The notes beneath the pieces were generated by a model. It did not search any database, had not been told where the DNA came from, and was given only the letters and a program-made list of their open reading frames with translations. DNA of 32,132 nt from Ardenticatenales bacterium. GTDB taxonomy: Bacteria; Chloroflexota; Anaerolineae; Promineifilales; UBA4811. The position numbers and the translations under genes are program-made. Shown here piece by piece: positions 7,391 through 15,007 of this stretch. Position 1 is the first letter of the stretch. Every line of letters begins with the position of its first letter. Where the stretch lies: contig JAUVHW010000013.1 in NCBI GenBank assembly GCA_030593075.1, forward strand, positions 1-32,132, written 5' to 3'.

Positions 7391-8497
7391 ATGAACCCGG
7401 CAAGAACCCGTGTCGTGGTAGCCATGAGCGGCGGAGTGGATAGCTCGGTCGCGGCCGCTCTGCTGGCCAAGGCTGACTACCAGGTGGAAGGGCTGATGCT
7501 GCGGCTGTGGAGCGAGCCGGCCTCAGACGCTGGCGGCCGGCCGGAGAACCGCTGCTGCACACCGAGCCAGCTCGCCGATGCACAGTCCGTGGCCCAGACA
7601 CTGGGCATCCCTTTTCGCACTCTCGACGCGGTCGAGCTGTTCCGGAGCACAGTTGTCGAGAGCTATATCGGCGCTCACGCGGCCGGGCTGACTCCCAACC
7701 CTTGCGTGGTGTGCAACCGGCGGGTCCGATTCGGCTTTCTGCTGGACCAGGTGAGGGACTGGGGAGCGCAGTACCTGGCAACCGGCCATTACGTCCGCGT
7801 CCAGCAGAGCGGCCCCAGCTATCAGATCCTGCGCGGCGCCGATGCGGCCAAGGACCAGTCCTACGTGCTGTACTCGCTGAACCAGTCTCGCCTCCCCCAC
7901 CTGTTGTTCCCCCTGGGCGACTACACCAAGGCGGAGGTCCGGGCGCTGGCGCGGGAGTTTGGGCTGCCGGTGGCGGACAAGGCCGATAGCCAGGACGTCT
8001 GCTTCCTGGCAGACGGCGACTATCGCCGGTTTCTCCGCCAACAGGCACCGGACGCCATGCGGCCGGGACCGATCCTGGATCTTGGCGGGAATGTGGTAGG
8101 AAAGCACCAGGGGTTGGCCGCCTACACCATTGGCCAGCGAAAGAGACTCGGGATCAGCGCACCGAGCCCGCTCTATGTTCTGGCGACCGATCCGGCCCGC
8201 AACGCGCTGGTTGTGGGCCCCAGGAACGCTCTCGGCCGCCGAACCCTCACCACCGTGGACACCCGGTGGGTCGCCGGCCGGCCGCCGGCGGGGGATACCC
8301 CCTTCCAGGCCGAGATCAAGATCCGCTATCGGGGCCGGCTACTCCCGGCCGCCGTGACCCCTGGAAAGGACGGCAAGGCCACCGCCCGCTTTGAAGAGAC
8401 CCTCTCGGACATCACGCCTGGCCAGGCGGCCGTGTTCTACCAGGGCAGCACCTGCCTTGGCGGAGGGACAATCGCGCCCTGGGAGGAATCGACATGA
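7391..8497 (+). CDS. mnmA: tRNA-specific 2-thiouridylase MnmA
   Basis: MnmA adenylates and thiolates U34 of tRNA-Lys, -Glu and -Gln, the 2-thio step of mnm5s2U formation, which supports correct decoding. The N-terminal PP-loop VAMSGGVDSSVAAALL binds ATP. The two catalytic cysteines are visible in LTPNPCVVCN (Cys105 counted from ATG 7391) and DSQDVCFL (Cys204), and the central tRNA-binding and C-terminal beta-barrel regions (HQGLAAYTIGQRKRLG; ETLSDITPGQAAVFY) are complete. At 368 residues the length is normal. GTG at 7388 is directly adjacent to ATG at 7391 and either could be used; neither has a Shine-Dalgarno sequence. The stop overlaps the next gene's start in ATGA. Confidence 0.95.
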   Translation: MNPARTRVVVAMSGGVDSSVAAALLAKADYQVEGLMLRLWSEPASDAGGRPENRCCTPSQLADAQSVAQTLGIPFRTLDAVELFRSTVVESYIGAHAAGLTPNPCVVCNRRVRFGFLLDQVRDWGAQYLATGHYVRVQQSGPSYQILRGADAAKDQSYVLYSLNQSRLPHLLFPLGDYTKAEVRALAREFGLPVADKADSQDVCFLADGDYRRFLRQQAPDAMRPGPILDLGGNVVGKHQGLAAYTIGQRKRLGISAPSPLYVLATDPARNALVVGPRNALGRRTLTTVDTRWVAGRPPAGDTPFQAEIKIRYRGRLLPAAVTPGKDGKATARFEETLSDITPGQAAVFYQGSTCLGGGTIAPWEEST

Positions 8498-8796
8498 ATC
8501 TCCCCACCATTTCGCCCGGTATTGTCTTTGCGTTTCTGCTGGCCACAGCCTACGGGGCAGGTTTTCACCTGCTCTTCGGAGGGCCGCTGCGCAAGCTCGT
8601 GCTCTACCTGCTGGCAGGCTGGCTGGGATTCGCCCTGGGTCAGTGGGTGGGTGCCACTCTGGGCCTCTCGATCCTTGACATTGGGCCAGTCCACACCTTT
8701 GCTGCCAGCCTGGGTTCGTGGGTAGCGCTATTTGCCTCCCAATGGCTGAGCAAGGAGGGGCCCTCTGCAACAGACAACGACGCCCAGGCGCTTTGA
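8494..8796 (+). CDS. Small membrane protein of unknown function, coupled to mnmA
   Basis: A 100-residue protein I do not recognise. It is mostly hydrophobic, with about three membrane segments (roughly residues 9-28, 33-56 and 66-86) rich in Gly, Leu and Ala, and a short polar C-terminal tail. The start overlaps the mnmA stop (ATGA at 8494-8497), so translation is probably coupled to mnmA, and the start is inside a GGAGGAATCGAC context that provides a ribosome binding site. The stop codon overlaps the -35 box of the next promoter. Coding potential is supported by the coupling and by the membrane pattern, not by a recognised family. Confidence 0.7.
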   Translation: MNLPTISPGIVFAFLLATAYGAGFHLLFGGPLRKLVLYLLAGWLGFALGQWVGATLGLSILDIGPVHTFAASLGSWVALFASQWLSKEGPSATDNDAQAL

Positions 8797-8820
8797 CACC
8801 CAATCCAAACGTGCTATAAT
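8793..8820 (+). promoter_or_regulatory. Perfect-consensus sigma-70 promoter
   Basis: TTGACA (8793-8798), a 16-base spacer and TATAAT (8815-8820), both hexamers matching the consensus exactly. The -35 box overlaps the TGA of the upstream gene (8794-8796). Transcription would start near 8827, about 11 bases before ATG at 8838, giving a very short leader. Confidence 0.85.
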
Positions 8821-8837
8821 GCCGGAAAGGTAAGCCC

Positions 8838-9362
8838 ATGCCTGATGTCCCGGCCCCAGTGCACGAGGACAAGCAGACCGAACCCTCTGCGCCCGCCCCG
8901 GCCAAGCCGCTGATCCAGCGCAAGCACGTCTTTGCGGCCAGCTTTGTGTTGCTGATTGCACTGGCCGCGCTCGTTTTCCTGGTCATTCTGGCGGTCAACT
9001 ACCCTCTCCACACCGAGACTGTACGAGACATCGCCATCGTCGCGCTGGCGGCCGAGTCAGGGCTGATAGGCGTGGCTCTGATCGTACTCATCACGCAGGT
9101 CGCCCGTCTGGCCAACATGCTGGAGTACGAGATCAAGCCCATCATCCAGAACACGGCCGACACGGTCAGCACGGTGCGCGGCACAGCCGCCTTTATGAGC
9201 GAGCACATGGTATCGCCGGTCATCAAGGCATCCAGCTATACCAGGGGAATCCTGCGGTTGGCAGGAGCCGTTGGGAGCTTGATATCGATTGGAAGCGCTA
9301 GGAGCCCGGCAAAGCCACGGGCGGATTCGGAATCACAGCCATCAGAAGGAGGTAGACAATGA
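8838..9362 (+). CDS. Two-helix membrane protein of unknown function
   Basis: A 174-residue protein that I cannot assign to a named family. A polar, Pro-rich N-terminus (1-28) is followed by two strong membrane helices (about 31-53 and 65-88), then a soluble, partly helical region. That region (IIQNTADTVSTVRGTAAFM and SPVIKASSYTRGILRLAGA) resembles the amphipathic helices of DUF948-like proteins, which often neighbour YtxH proteins. The tail is polar. A function in envelope stress or membrane organisation is a guess. The start ATG is preceded by GGAAAGG, and the stop overlaps the YtxH start in ATGA, so the two genes form a coupled pair driven by the strong promoter at 8793-8820. Confidence 0.75.
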   Translation: MPDVPAPVHEDKQTEPSAPAPAKPLIQRKHVFAASFVLLIALAALVFLVILAVNYPLHTETVRDIAIVALAAESGLIGVALIVLITQVARLANMLEYEIKPIIQNTADTVSTVRGTAAFMSEHMVSPVIKASSYTRGILRLAGAVGSLISIGSARSPAKPRADSESQPSEGGRQ

Positions 9363-9691
9363 GCAGCGGTGATGATTTTGGCGCCTTTTTTGCAGGATTT
9401 GTCGTTGGGGGGCTGGTAGGGGCAGCCACAGCCCTCATCCTGGCGCCGCAGTCCGGCGAGGAGACGCGCGCCCAGATACAGCAGCGAGGGATTGAGCTGC
9501 AGGCCAGGGCACAGGAGACGCTGGAGGACGCTCGCAGAAAGGCGGGTGAGAAGCTCACGGAGGCCCAAGAGCGCGGCAAGGTGATCCTGGAGGAGCAGAA
9601 GGTCAAGCTGGGATCGGCCCTGGAGGAGGGCAAGAAGGCCGTGGGCGACAAGATCAAGAAGGAAGAGCCTCCGGCCGAAGCCGAGGCCTAA
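9359..9691 (+). CDS. YtxH domain-containing protein
   Basis: A 110-residue protein of the YtxH family. A short N-terminus (SSGDDFGAFFAG) leads into one Gly-rich membrane segment (about 10-30, ending LILAPQSGEETR, the family signature), then a long charged, Ala/Glu/Lys-rich helix predicted to be a coiled coil. Members are linked to general stress in Bacillus, but their molecular role is unknown. The start has an excellent ribosome binding site (AAGGAGGT, five bases before ATG) and overlaps the previous stop, so the protein is probably made in large amounts along with its neighbour. A hairpin terminator follows. Confidence 0.88.
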   Translation: MSSGDDFGAFFAGFVVGGLVGAATALILAPQSGEETRAQIQQRGIELQARAQETLEDARRKAGEKLTEAQERGKVILEEQKVKLGSALEEGKKAVGDKIKKEEPPAEAEA

Positions 9692-9711
9692 TCGACGCCA
9701 TCGGAGCGATC

Positions 9712-9743
9712 AAGCGGGAGCGGCGTACGACCAGCTCCCGCTT
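9712..9743 (+). terminator. Rho-independent-type terminator after the YtxH gene
   Basis: AAGCGGGAGC (9712-9721) pairs perfectly with 9734-9743 over ten base pairs around a 12-base loop, then TGCTGTTC follows. The T-rich tail is short. It ends the two-gene YtxH unit and lies just before the next gene. Confidence 0.7.
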
Positions 9744-9758
9744 TGCTGTTCAGCGGCG

Positions 9759-10268
9759 ATGAACACAATCGCATTCAGGACTCCCTTTGGCGACGCGGCC
9801 GTGGTGTACAAGCCCGGACCCGACGCCGGCCTTGTGAGGCGGGTCATCCTTCCGACTATGGATCCCCAGGTCCTTGAGGCGGAGATGGCCTCGTATTCCG
9901 CTCATCTGGCGGACAAGCATCCGGACAACATCTCTGACCTGGTATGCCGCATCCAGGCGTACCTCAACGGGGAGCGCGCCGCCCTACCGATTGGGCCGCT
10001 CGACTTGACCGCTTGCTCTCCCTTCCAGCAGCAGGTCCTGCGTCTAGAGTACACCATTCCATACGGAGAAGTGCGCACCTATCAGTGGCTGGCGGACCGC
10101 CTCGGAAAGCCCCGGGCAGCCAGGGCGGTGGGCAATGCGCTGGCCCGCAATCCATTCCCTCTGGTGATCCCTTGCCACCGCTGCATTCGGTCGGATGGCA
10201 CGCTGGGCGGGTTCCAGCGGCCGGGCCTCAAGGCACAGCTGTTGGCACTAGAGGGGTACACCGGCTGA
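9759..10268 (+). CDS. ogt: Methylated-DNA--[protein]-cysteine S-methyltransferase
   Basis: A 169-residue suicide DNA-repair protein that transfers alkyl groups from O6-alkylguanine (and O4-alkylthymine) to its own cysteine. The acceptor is Cys139 in VIPCHRCIRSDG. The DNA-binding helix-turn-helix region is CSPFQQQVLRLEYTIPYGEV with TYQWLADRLGKPRAARAVGNALARNP, and the substrate loop GTLGGFQ is also present. There is no AdaA-type domain, so this is a stand-alone Ogt/AGT form of usual length. The ATG at 9759 lies 15 bases after the terminator arm with GCGGCGATG before it, a poor ribosome binding site. It is followed by mtaB on the same strand after about 100 bases. Confidence 0.93.
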   Translation: MNTIAFRTPFGDAAVVYKPGPDAGLVRRVILPTMDPQVLEAEMASYSAHLADKHPDNISDLVCRIQAYLNGERAALPIGPLDLTACSPFQQQVLRLEYTIPYGEVRTYQWLADRLGKPRAARAVGNALARNPFPLVIPCHRCIRSDGTLGGFQRPGLKAQLLALEGYTG

Positions 10269-10371
10269 CGCTCCGGTAGAGGCCCAGGCCTCCCGCAATC
10301 CTCGGCTGGAGGAGACCAGGACAGGGACCAGGCACTCAGGCGCCTGTTCTCAACAGGGGGTCGGCTACGAC

Positions 10372-11694
10372 ATGAAGGCGCGCGGACCCCCAGTCCTCGC
10401 ACGAGCAATGCGGATATACCTCGGCTCGATTGGCTGCAGGCTGAACCAGAGTGAGATCGAGAGCCTTGCTCGCCGCTTGGCGAGCGAGGGGCACTGCATC
10501 GCCCTCTCCCCAGCCGAATCAGCTATCTGCATCCTGAACACCTGCGCGGTCACGCGCAGGGCGGCGGCCAAATCGCGCCAGGCTGCCCGCCGCTGCCACC
10601 GGGCTGCTCCCCACGCGGCGGTGCTTCTCACCGGCTGCTACGCCACTCTCTTTCCGGCCGAGGCTCGTGCACTGCCCGGCGTAGTACGGGTGGTCAGCAA
10701 CCCAGAGAAGGCCAGCCTACTTCCAATGGTAGAGTCGCTAGGAGGCGCCGGCGACGGGGCTCAACTGGGTCCCAAGCCGCGGCCGGATGAGTGCGGACGG
10801 CTGCCAGGCGGGCGGACCCGCGCCTTTGTCAAGGTGCAAGATGGCTGCGACAACCATTGCACCTACTGCGTCACCAGAGTGGCGCGCGGCCTAGGCCGCA
10901 GCCGGCCGAAGGCCGAGGTGATGGCCGAGATCCAGGCGCTGGATGCGGCCGGCTATCAAGAGGTCGTCCTGACCGGCGTCCACCTGGGAAGCTACGGGCC
11001 GGAGACCAGCCTGCGCGAACTGGTCGAAAGCATCCTGGCCCAGACCAGCGTGGCTCGCATCAGGCTCTCGTCGCTGGAGCCGTGGGACCTGGAGCCAGGA
11101 TTCTTTGCTCTCTGGCAGGACCCTCGTCTTTGCCGGCAACTGCACCTGCCCCTGCAGAGCGGATCAGCGAGCGTCCTGCGCCGCATGGGGCGGCAGATCA
11201 CTCCTGAAGGGTACCGGGCGCTAGCCACGGCCGCTCTGGATGCCATCCCAGACCTGGCCCTGACGACCGATGTGATGGTAGGCTTTCCCGGCGAGACCGA
11301 AGAGGAGTTTGAGGACAGCCTGAGCTTGGTGCGCGAATCGCGCCTGGCGCGGCTCCACGTCTTCGGCTACTCTAGCCGGCCGGGCACGGCCGCCGCCCGG
11401 ATGCCGGGGCACCTTGCACCGGACGTCATCCGCGAGAGAAGCCGCTTGATGCGGGAACTGGGCCGCCAGAAACAGGAGCAGTTCATACAGCGATTCGTGG
11501 GCCGCACCATGGAGGTGCTCTGGGAGTCCCCGGCCGGCGACGGCCTGTGGCGCGGTCACACTGACCACTACATCCAGGTGACGGCTGCTAGCGACCTTCC
11601 TCTGAAGAATTCGCGGACGCCAACACTCCTGACCGGCCTGCGGCCGGGCGGGATGCACGGGAGAGTGATGCCAGAGACCCAGGAGGGCGCGTGA
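10372..11694 (+). CDS. mtaB: tRNA t6A37 methylthiotransferase MtaB
   Basis: A radical SAM methylthiotransferase that converts N6-threonylcarbamoyladenosine-37 to ms2t6A in ANN-decoding tRNAs. The N-terminal UPF0004 domain holds the three cysteines of the auxiliary iron-sulfur cluster (C22 in GSIGCRLNQSE, C58 in LNTCAVT, C89 in LLTGC). The radical SAM cluster is C159, C163 and C166 in DGCDNHCTYC. HLPLQSGSASVLRRMGR and TDVMVGFPGETEEEFE are family signatures, and a C-terminal TRAM-like region follows. MtaB rather than MiaB is chosen from TCAVTRRAAAKSRQ and the overall layout. An internal ATG at 10408 (MRIYLGSIGC) is the more usual N-terminus; the first ATG is kept because neither has a clear ribosome binding site. 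The stop overlaps the next GTG. Confidence 0.88.
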   Translation: MKARGPPVLARAMRIYLGSIGCRLNQSEIESLARRLASEGHCIALSPAESAICILNTCAVTRRAAAKSRQAARRCHRAAPHAAVLLTGCYATLFPAEARALPGVVRVVSNPEKASLLPMVESLGGAGDGAQLGPKPRPDECGRLPGGRTRAFVKVQDGCDNHCTYCVTRVARGLGRSRPKAEVMAEIQALDAAGYQEVVLTGVHLGSYGPETSLRELVESILAQTSVARIRLSSLEPWDLEPGFFALWQDPRLCRQLHLPLQSGSASVLRRMGRQITPEGYRALATAALDAIPDLALTTDVMVGFPGETEEEFEDSLSLVRESRLARLHVFGYSSRPGTAAARMPGHLAPDVIRERSRLMRELGRQKQEQFIQRFVGRTMEVLWESPAGDGLWRGHTDHYIQVTAASDLPLKNSRTPTLLTGLRPGGMHGRVMPETQEGA

Positions 11695-13718
11695 CCACGG
11701 CCGGCAAAGAGAGCCCAGTCCCCCTGGACACAGAATTCGACGTCGCCCTGGCCAACCAACTAGCCCACCTCGAATCCTACAACAAGCACCTCTACCGCCC
11801 CAACAGCTACCTGCACAAGTGGTGGGCCCGGCGCTGCGGCAGCACCTTTCGCCTCATCTTGAAGGCTCTGGCGGAGGACCCGCAGGAGCGGGACTATTAC
11901 GCAGCAGGCGGCCTGAAGGGCAAGGTCATCCTCGACCCCATGATCGGGGGTGGCACCGTACTACACGAAGCGATCCGCCTGGGGGCCAACGTTATCGGCG
12001 CTGACCTGGACCCCATCCCGGTCCTGCAGGCCCGCGCCACTCTGAGCCCCTGCCCTCTGGAGAAGCTCGAAGCTGCCTTTGACCAGCTCATGGTGAGTCT
12101 GCGCCGGGAGCTGCGGCCGCTCTTTGCCACCTCCTGCCCCGAGTGCCATCAGGCCACCGAGTTCCGATTCGTGCTCTGCGGAACACGCCGCGCCTGCCGG
12201 TGTGGTCCGGCCCTGCTAGTAGACTCCACGGTGCTGCGGCACGAATCGGACGGTACAAGGGTCCGCATCTGCCCCAGTTGCCGCACCATCGCCCGCCACC
12301 AGGGGCGCGCGGCCGGTCACTGTACCCACTGCCCGCCCGGCCAGCCCAGGCCGCCGCTAGTGGAAAAGGGGAACCGGAAATGCAGCGCCTGCGGAGCGCC
12401 CTACCAGGAGGACAGGCAGGCCCCCTTTTACGCCCGGTACGAGCCATTCGCGGTGGCCGGCCGGTGCCCGCAACACGGCCTTTTCTTCGCTGCCCCCACG
12501 GCGGCCGACCTGGCTCTCATAGAGCGCGCCAACAGCATGAGATCGACGGTCGAGCAGGCCTTGCGCTCTCCCGTACCGCCCATGCAGGCGGACCGTCCCG
12601 GTCCGGACGATTTCAGGATCAAGTCGGGCCCCAAGTCGGCCGACCTGCTCGGCCGGGGGATAGCCAGCTATCTGGACCTCTTTTCCAGTCGCCAGCTCCT
12701 GGTTATGCAGCAGGCCATCCGGCAGTTGGCTGCTTTCGAGCCTCTTGTCCGTCTCAATCTGGCCTTGCTGGTTTCCACCTCCCTGGAATTCAACTCGATG
12801 CTCTGTGGCTACAAAGGGGTCAACAAGCGCCGGCCGGGAGCGGTACGGCATGCTTTCTCCCATCACGCCTACTCTTTTCCCCACACCGCGCTGGAAAACA
12901 ACCCCCTCTACCCGGCGAGGGCTTCGGGCACCCTGGAGAGGCTGTTCCACGACCGCATACGCCGGGCTCGGCGCTGGGCTGATCGGCCTGTAGAGCGCGT
13001 GATCAAGGATGGGTCCCCCGTGACCCAGCCCGTGGACGAGGTAGACAGCGGCGTGGAAGTGAACCGGGCGGAGGGGCTGCGCCAGGGAGAGCGCCGCTTC
13101 CTGCTCATTCAGGCGCCATCTCAATCGCTCGCCCTCGAATCCGACAGCGCAGATGCCATCGTCACCGACCCGCCCTACTTTGACAGCGTGCAGTACAGCG
13201 ACCTGGCGGCGTTTTTCCACGTCTGGCTGAGAAGGATGCTCCCGGACGAGGCCAACTGGGACATCGATCTCGCAGAGTCCGCGGTGAACCCTCGCTCCGG
13301 CGGCGGGGAACAGTACACTCGGGTTCTGGGCGCCATCTTTTCCGAGTGCCACCGGGTCCTGCGTAAACCCCACGGGCGCCTGGTCTTCACTTTCCACCAC
13401 CGGCACAGCAGGGGATGGGCCGCCCTCACACGCGCCCTCAAGCGGGCCGGCTTTCGGCTGCGCAGCCGTTACGTAGTGCACTCAGAGAGCCCCGCATCGG
13501 TGCACATAGCCAACCTCAACTCCCTGACGCACGATGCAATACTGGTGCTGGCGCCGGCCGAGGCTGTACCGGCGCAAGGGTGGCAGCTTCCTTCCACGGT
13601 GGACAAGAGTGACAGCCGCCGCTTCTGCCAGGACTGCTCCTCCGCGCTGGGGTGGATGCTGGATGCTGGTCTCGACGGAGCCGAGATCGAACAGCAGTGG
13701 ACGCAACTCCTCGCGTAG
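11691..13718 (+). CDS. Orphan DUF1156-type DNA methyltransferase with Cys-rich insert
   Basis: A 675-residue amino-methyltransferase that would methylate adenine N6 or cytosine N4 in DNA with SAM. HKWWARR (42-48) is the family hallmark, LDPMIGGGT (81-89) is the SAM-binding motif I, ADLDPI is motif II and TDPPYFDSVQYSDL (Asp493-Tyr496) is the catalytic motif IV, followed by FFHVWLRRML. Between motifs I and IV lies a long insert with four CxxC pairs (149/152, 194/197, 211/214, 231/234), plus C163/C169/C171 and C259, probably zinc-binding. No restriction enzyme or defence partner is nearby, so it looks like an orphan methyltransferase in a housekeeping setting. Translation is coupled to mtaB by GTGA overlap (11691-11694). 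Confidence 0.8.
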   Translation: MTTAGKESPVPLDTEFDVALANQLAHLESYNKHLYRPNSYLHKWWARRCGSTFRLILKALAEDPQERDYYAAGGLKGKVILDPMIGGGTVLHEAIRLGANVIGADLDPIPVLQARATLSPCPLEKLEAAFDQLMVSLRRELRPLFATSCPECHQATEFRFVLCGTRRACRCGPALLVDSTVLRHESDGTRVRICPSCRTIARHQGRAAGHCTHCPPGQPRPPLVEKGNRKCSACGAPYQEDRQAPFYARYEPFAVAGRCPQHGLFFAAPTAADLALIERANSMRSTVEQALRSPVPPMQADRPGPDDFRIKSGPKSADLLGRGIASYLDLFSSRQLLVMQQAIRQLAAFEPLVRLNLALLVSTSLEFNSMLCGYKGVNKRRPGAVRHAFSHHAYSFPHTALENNPLYPARASGTLERLFHDRIRRARRWADRPVERVIKDGSPVTQPVDEVDSGVEVNRAEGLRQGERRFLLIQAPSQSLALESDSADAIVTDPPYFDSVQYSDLAAFFHVWLRRMLPDEANWDIDLAESAVNPRSGGGEQYTRVLGAIFSECHRVLRKPHGRLVFTFHHRHSRGWAALTRALKRAGFRLRSRYVVHSESPASVHIANLNSLTHDAILVLAPAEAVPAQGWQLPSTVDKSDSRRFCQDCSSALGWMLDAGLDGAEIEQQWTQLLA

Positions 13719-13849
13719 CGCCCGCAAACGAGCAGAGGGATCTCCCACACGTGCGCTGGTCCGCCGGCCGGGCCTCTTCCGCTCGTCCTGGAGGACATGC
13801 AGCGCCAGACAGGGGGCGAGACAGTGACGCTTCCGGCCATGAGCCGCCC

Positions 13850-13878
13850 TTGTTTCAGAGGGCAATCTGGAGTAGACT
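13850..13878 (+). promoter_or_regulatory. Possible promoter with dyad over the -10
   Basis: TTGTTT (13850-13855), a 17-base spacer and TAGACT (13873-13878). The -10 sits inside an inverted repeat, TCTGGA (13866-13871) and TCCAGA (13881-13886), which could be an operator. A leader of about 75 bases with a hairpin at 13910-13931 would precede the adenosine-specific kinase gene. The -35 match is weak. The rest of the 242-base gap (13719-13960) shows no gene. Confidence 0.35.
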
Positions 13879-13960
13879 GATCCAGACGGGCCACAGACTC
13901 TGCGCGCCCCTTCGCGGCTCCGCCGTCGAAGCGGACAGTGCATGAATAGGAGGAAGAAAG

Positions 13961-14446
13961 ATGCAGCTCTCAACCGTAGCCATTGACAAGCCGGAGGCCA
14001 CCAACTTTATCCTGGGCCAGACCCACTTTATCAAGTCGGTGGAAGACATCCACGAGGCGATGGTGACTGCAGTGCCGGGAATCAAGTTTGGCCTGGCCTT
14101 CTGCGAGGCCTCCGGCGAGTGCCTGATCCGCTGGACGGGCACCGATCCGGCGATGATCGAACTCGCGCAAAAGAACGCAGTGGCGCTCTCGGCTGGCCAC
14201 ACCTTTATCGTGTTTCTCGGAGAAGGCTACTTTCCTATCAACGTGTTGAACGCCATCAAGATGGTGCCCGAGGTCTGTCGCATCTTCTGTGCTACGGCCA
14301 ATCCGGTCCAGGTCGTCATTGGCGAGACCGACCAGGGGCGCGGCATCCTGGGCGTCATCGACGGTTTCACAAGCAAGGGTGTCGAGACAGACAAGGACAT
14401 CCAGTGGCGCAGAGATTTCCTGCGCACGATTGGCTACAAGCTGTGA
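13961..14446 (+). CDS. Adenosine-specific kinase family protein
   Basis: A 161-residue member of the adenosine-specific kinase family (PF04008), known mainly from archaea and a few bacterial groups. It is unrelated to the ribokinase-type adenosine kinases. Family features are NFILGQTHFIKSVEDIHEAM, GIKFGLAFCEASGECLIR, the GHTFIVFLGEGYFPINVLNAI stretch beginning near residue 80, and ANPVQVVIGETDQGRGILGV. The proposed reaction is ATP-dependent phosphorylation of adenosine, that is purine salvage; the biochemical basis for the family is thin. The start is secure: AGGAGG lies seven bases before ATG. It appears to be a single-gene unit, with YqeY behind its own -10 box. Confidence 0.88.
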   Translation: MQLSTVAIDKPEATNFILGQTHFIKSVEDIHEAMVTAVPGIKFGLAFCEASGECLIRWTGTDPAMIELAQKNAVALSAGHTFIVFLGEGYFPINVLNAIKMVPEVCRIFCATANPVQVVIGETDQGRGILGVIDGFTSKGVETDKDIQWRRDFLRTIGYKL

Positions 14447-14497
14447 CCGGACCGGTGCGCTGCCGGCGCGAGGCTGGCGTTTGGCGGCGGCCGGTGT

Positions 14498-14503
14498 TAT
14501 ACT
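14498..14503 (+). promoter_or_regulatory. yqeY: Possible -10 box before the YqeY gene
   Basis: TATACT, 30 bases before ATG at 14534. The hexamer 17 bases upstream is TGGCGT, a poor -35, so the call rests on the -10 only. Confidence 0.35.
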
Positions 14504-14533
14504 GTCTGGCAACGTGATCAGATCGGATAGGCC

Positions 14534-14983
14534 ATGACTACAATCAAGGAATCCCTGACCAGCGACCTCAAAGCCTCAATGCGCTCTGGCGACCGGCAGC
14601 GCCGAGACACTCTGCGCCTGCTGCTGGCAGCGGTCAAACAGGTAGAGGTGGACCAGCGGACCACGCTGGACGACAAGCAGCTTCAGGCTCTGTTGCACAA
14701 GGAAGCCAAGAAACGACAGGAGTCCATCGCCGACTTTACCCGGGCAGGCCGGCCAGAGGCGGCCGATACCGAACGAGCTGAACTTGCCATCATAGAGGAA
14801 TACTTGCCGGCCCAGGCCACGGCCGAAGAGATGACCGCCCGAGCAGCTGCCATAATCGAGGAGAAAGAGGTCAGCGGCCCCAGGGCAATCGGCCTGGTCA
14901 TGAAACAGATGATGGCCGAGTTTCAGGGCACAGCCGACGGCCGGCAGGTCAACGAGATAGTACGCAAGCTCCTCGGCTCTTGA
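14534..14983 (+). CDS. yqeY: GatB/YqeY domain-containing protein
   Basis: A 149-residue all-helical protein of the YqeY family, which shares its fold with the tRNA-binding tail of GatB, the amidotransferase subunit. Recognisable segments are KESLTSDLKASMRSGDRQRR, RLLLAAVKQVEVD, LLHKEAKKRQESIADFTRAGR, EEYLPAQ and GLVMKQMMAEFQGTADGRQV. A role in tRNA-dependent amidation or tRNA binding is inferred from the fold and is not proven. It precedes the PgpH-type gene by 24 bases on the same strand, so they are probably co-transcribed. In many genomes YqeY is instead next to rpsU. Confidence 0.92.
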   Translation: MTTIKESLTSDLKASMRSGDRQRRDTLRLLLAAVKQVEVDQRTTLDDKQLQALLHKEAKKRQESIADFTRAGRPEAADTERAELAIIEEYLPAQATAEEMTARAAAIIEEKEVSGPRAIGLVMKQMMAEFQGTADGRQVNEIVRKLLGS

Positions 14984-15007
14984 GGGGCTCCTACCGAGCC
15001 ACCGCCC

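Noticed and set aside
12357-13481. Long minus-strand open frame (374 codons) inside the methyltransferase gene
   Set aside because: Antisense shadow of a gene with clear catalytic motifs; its translation shows no domain.
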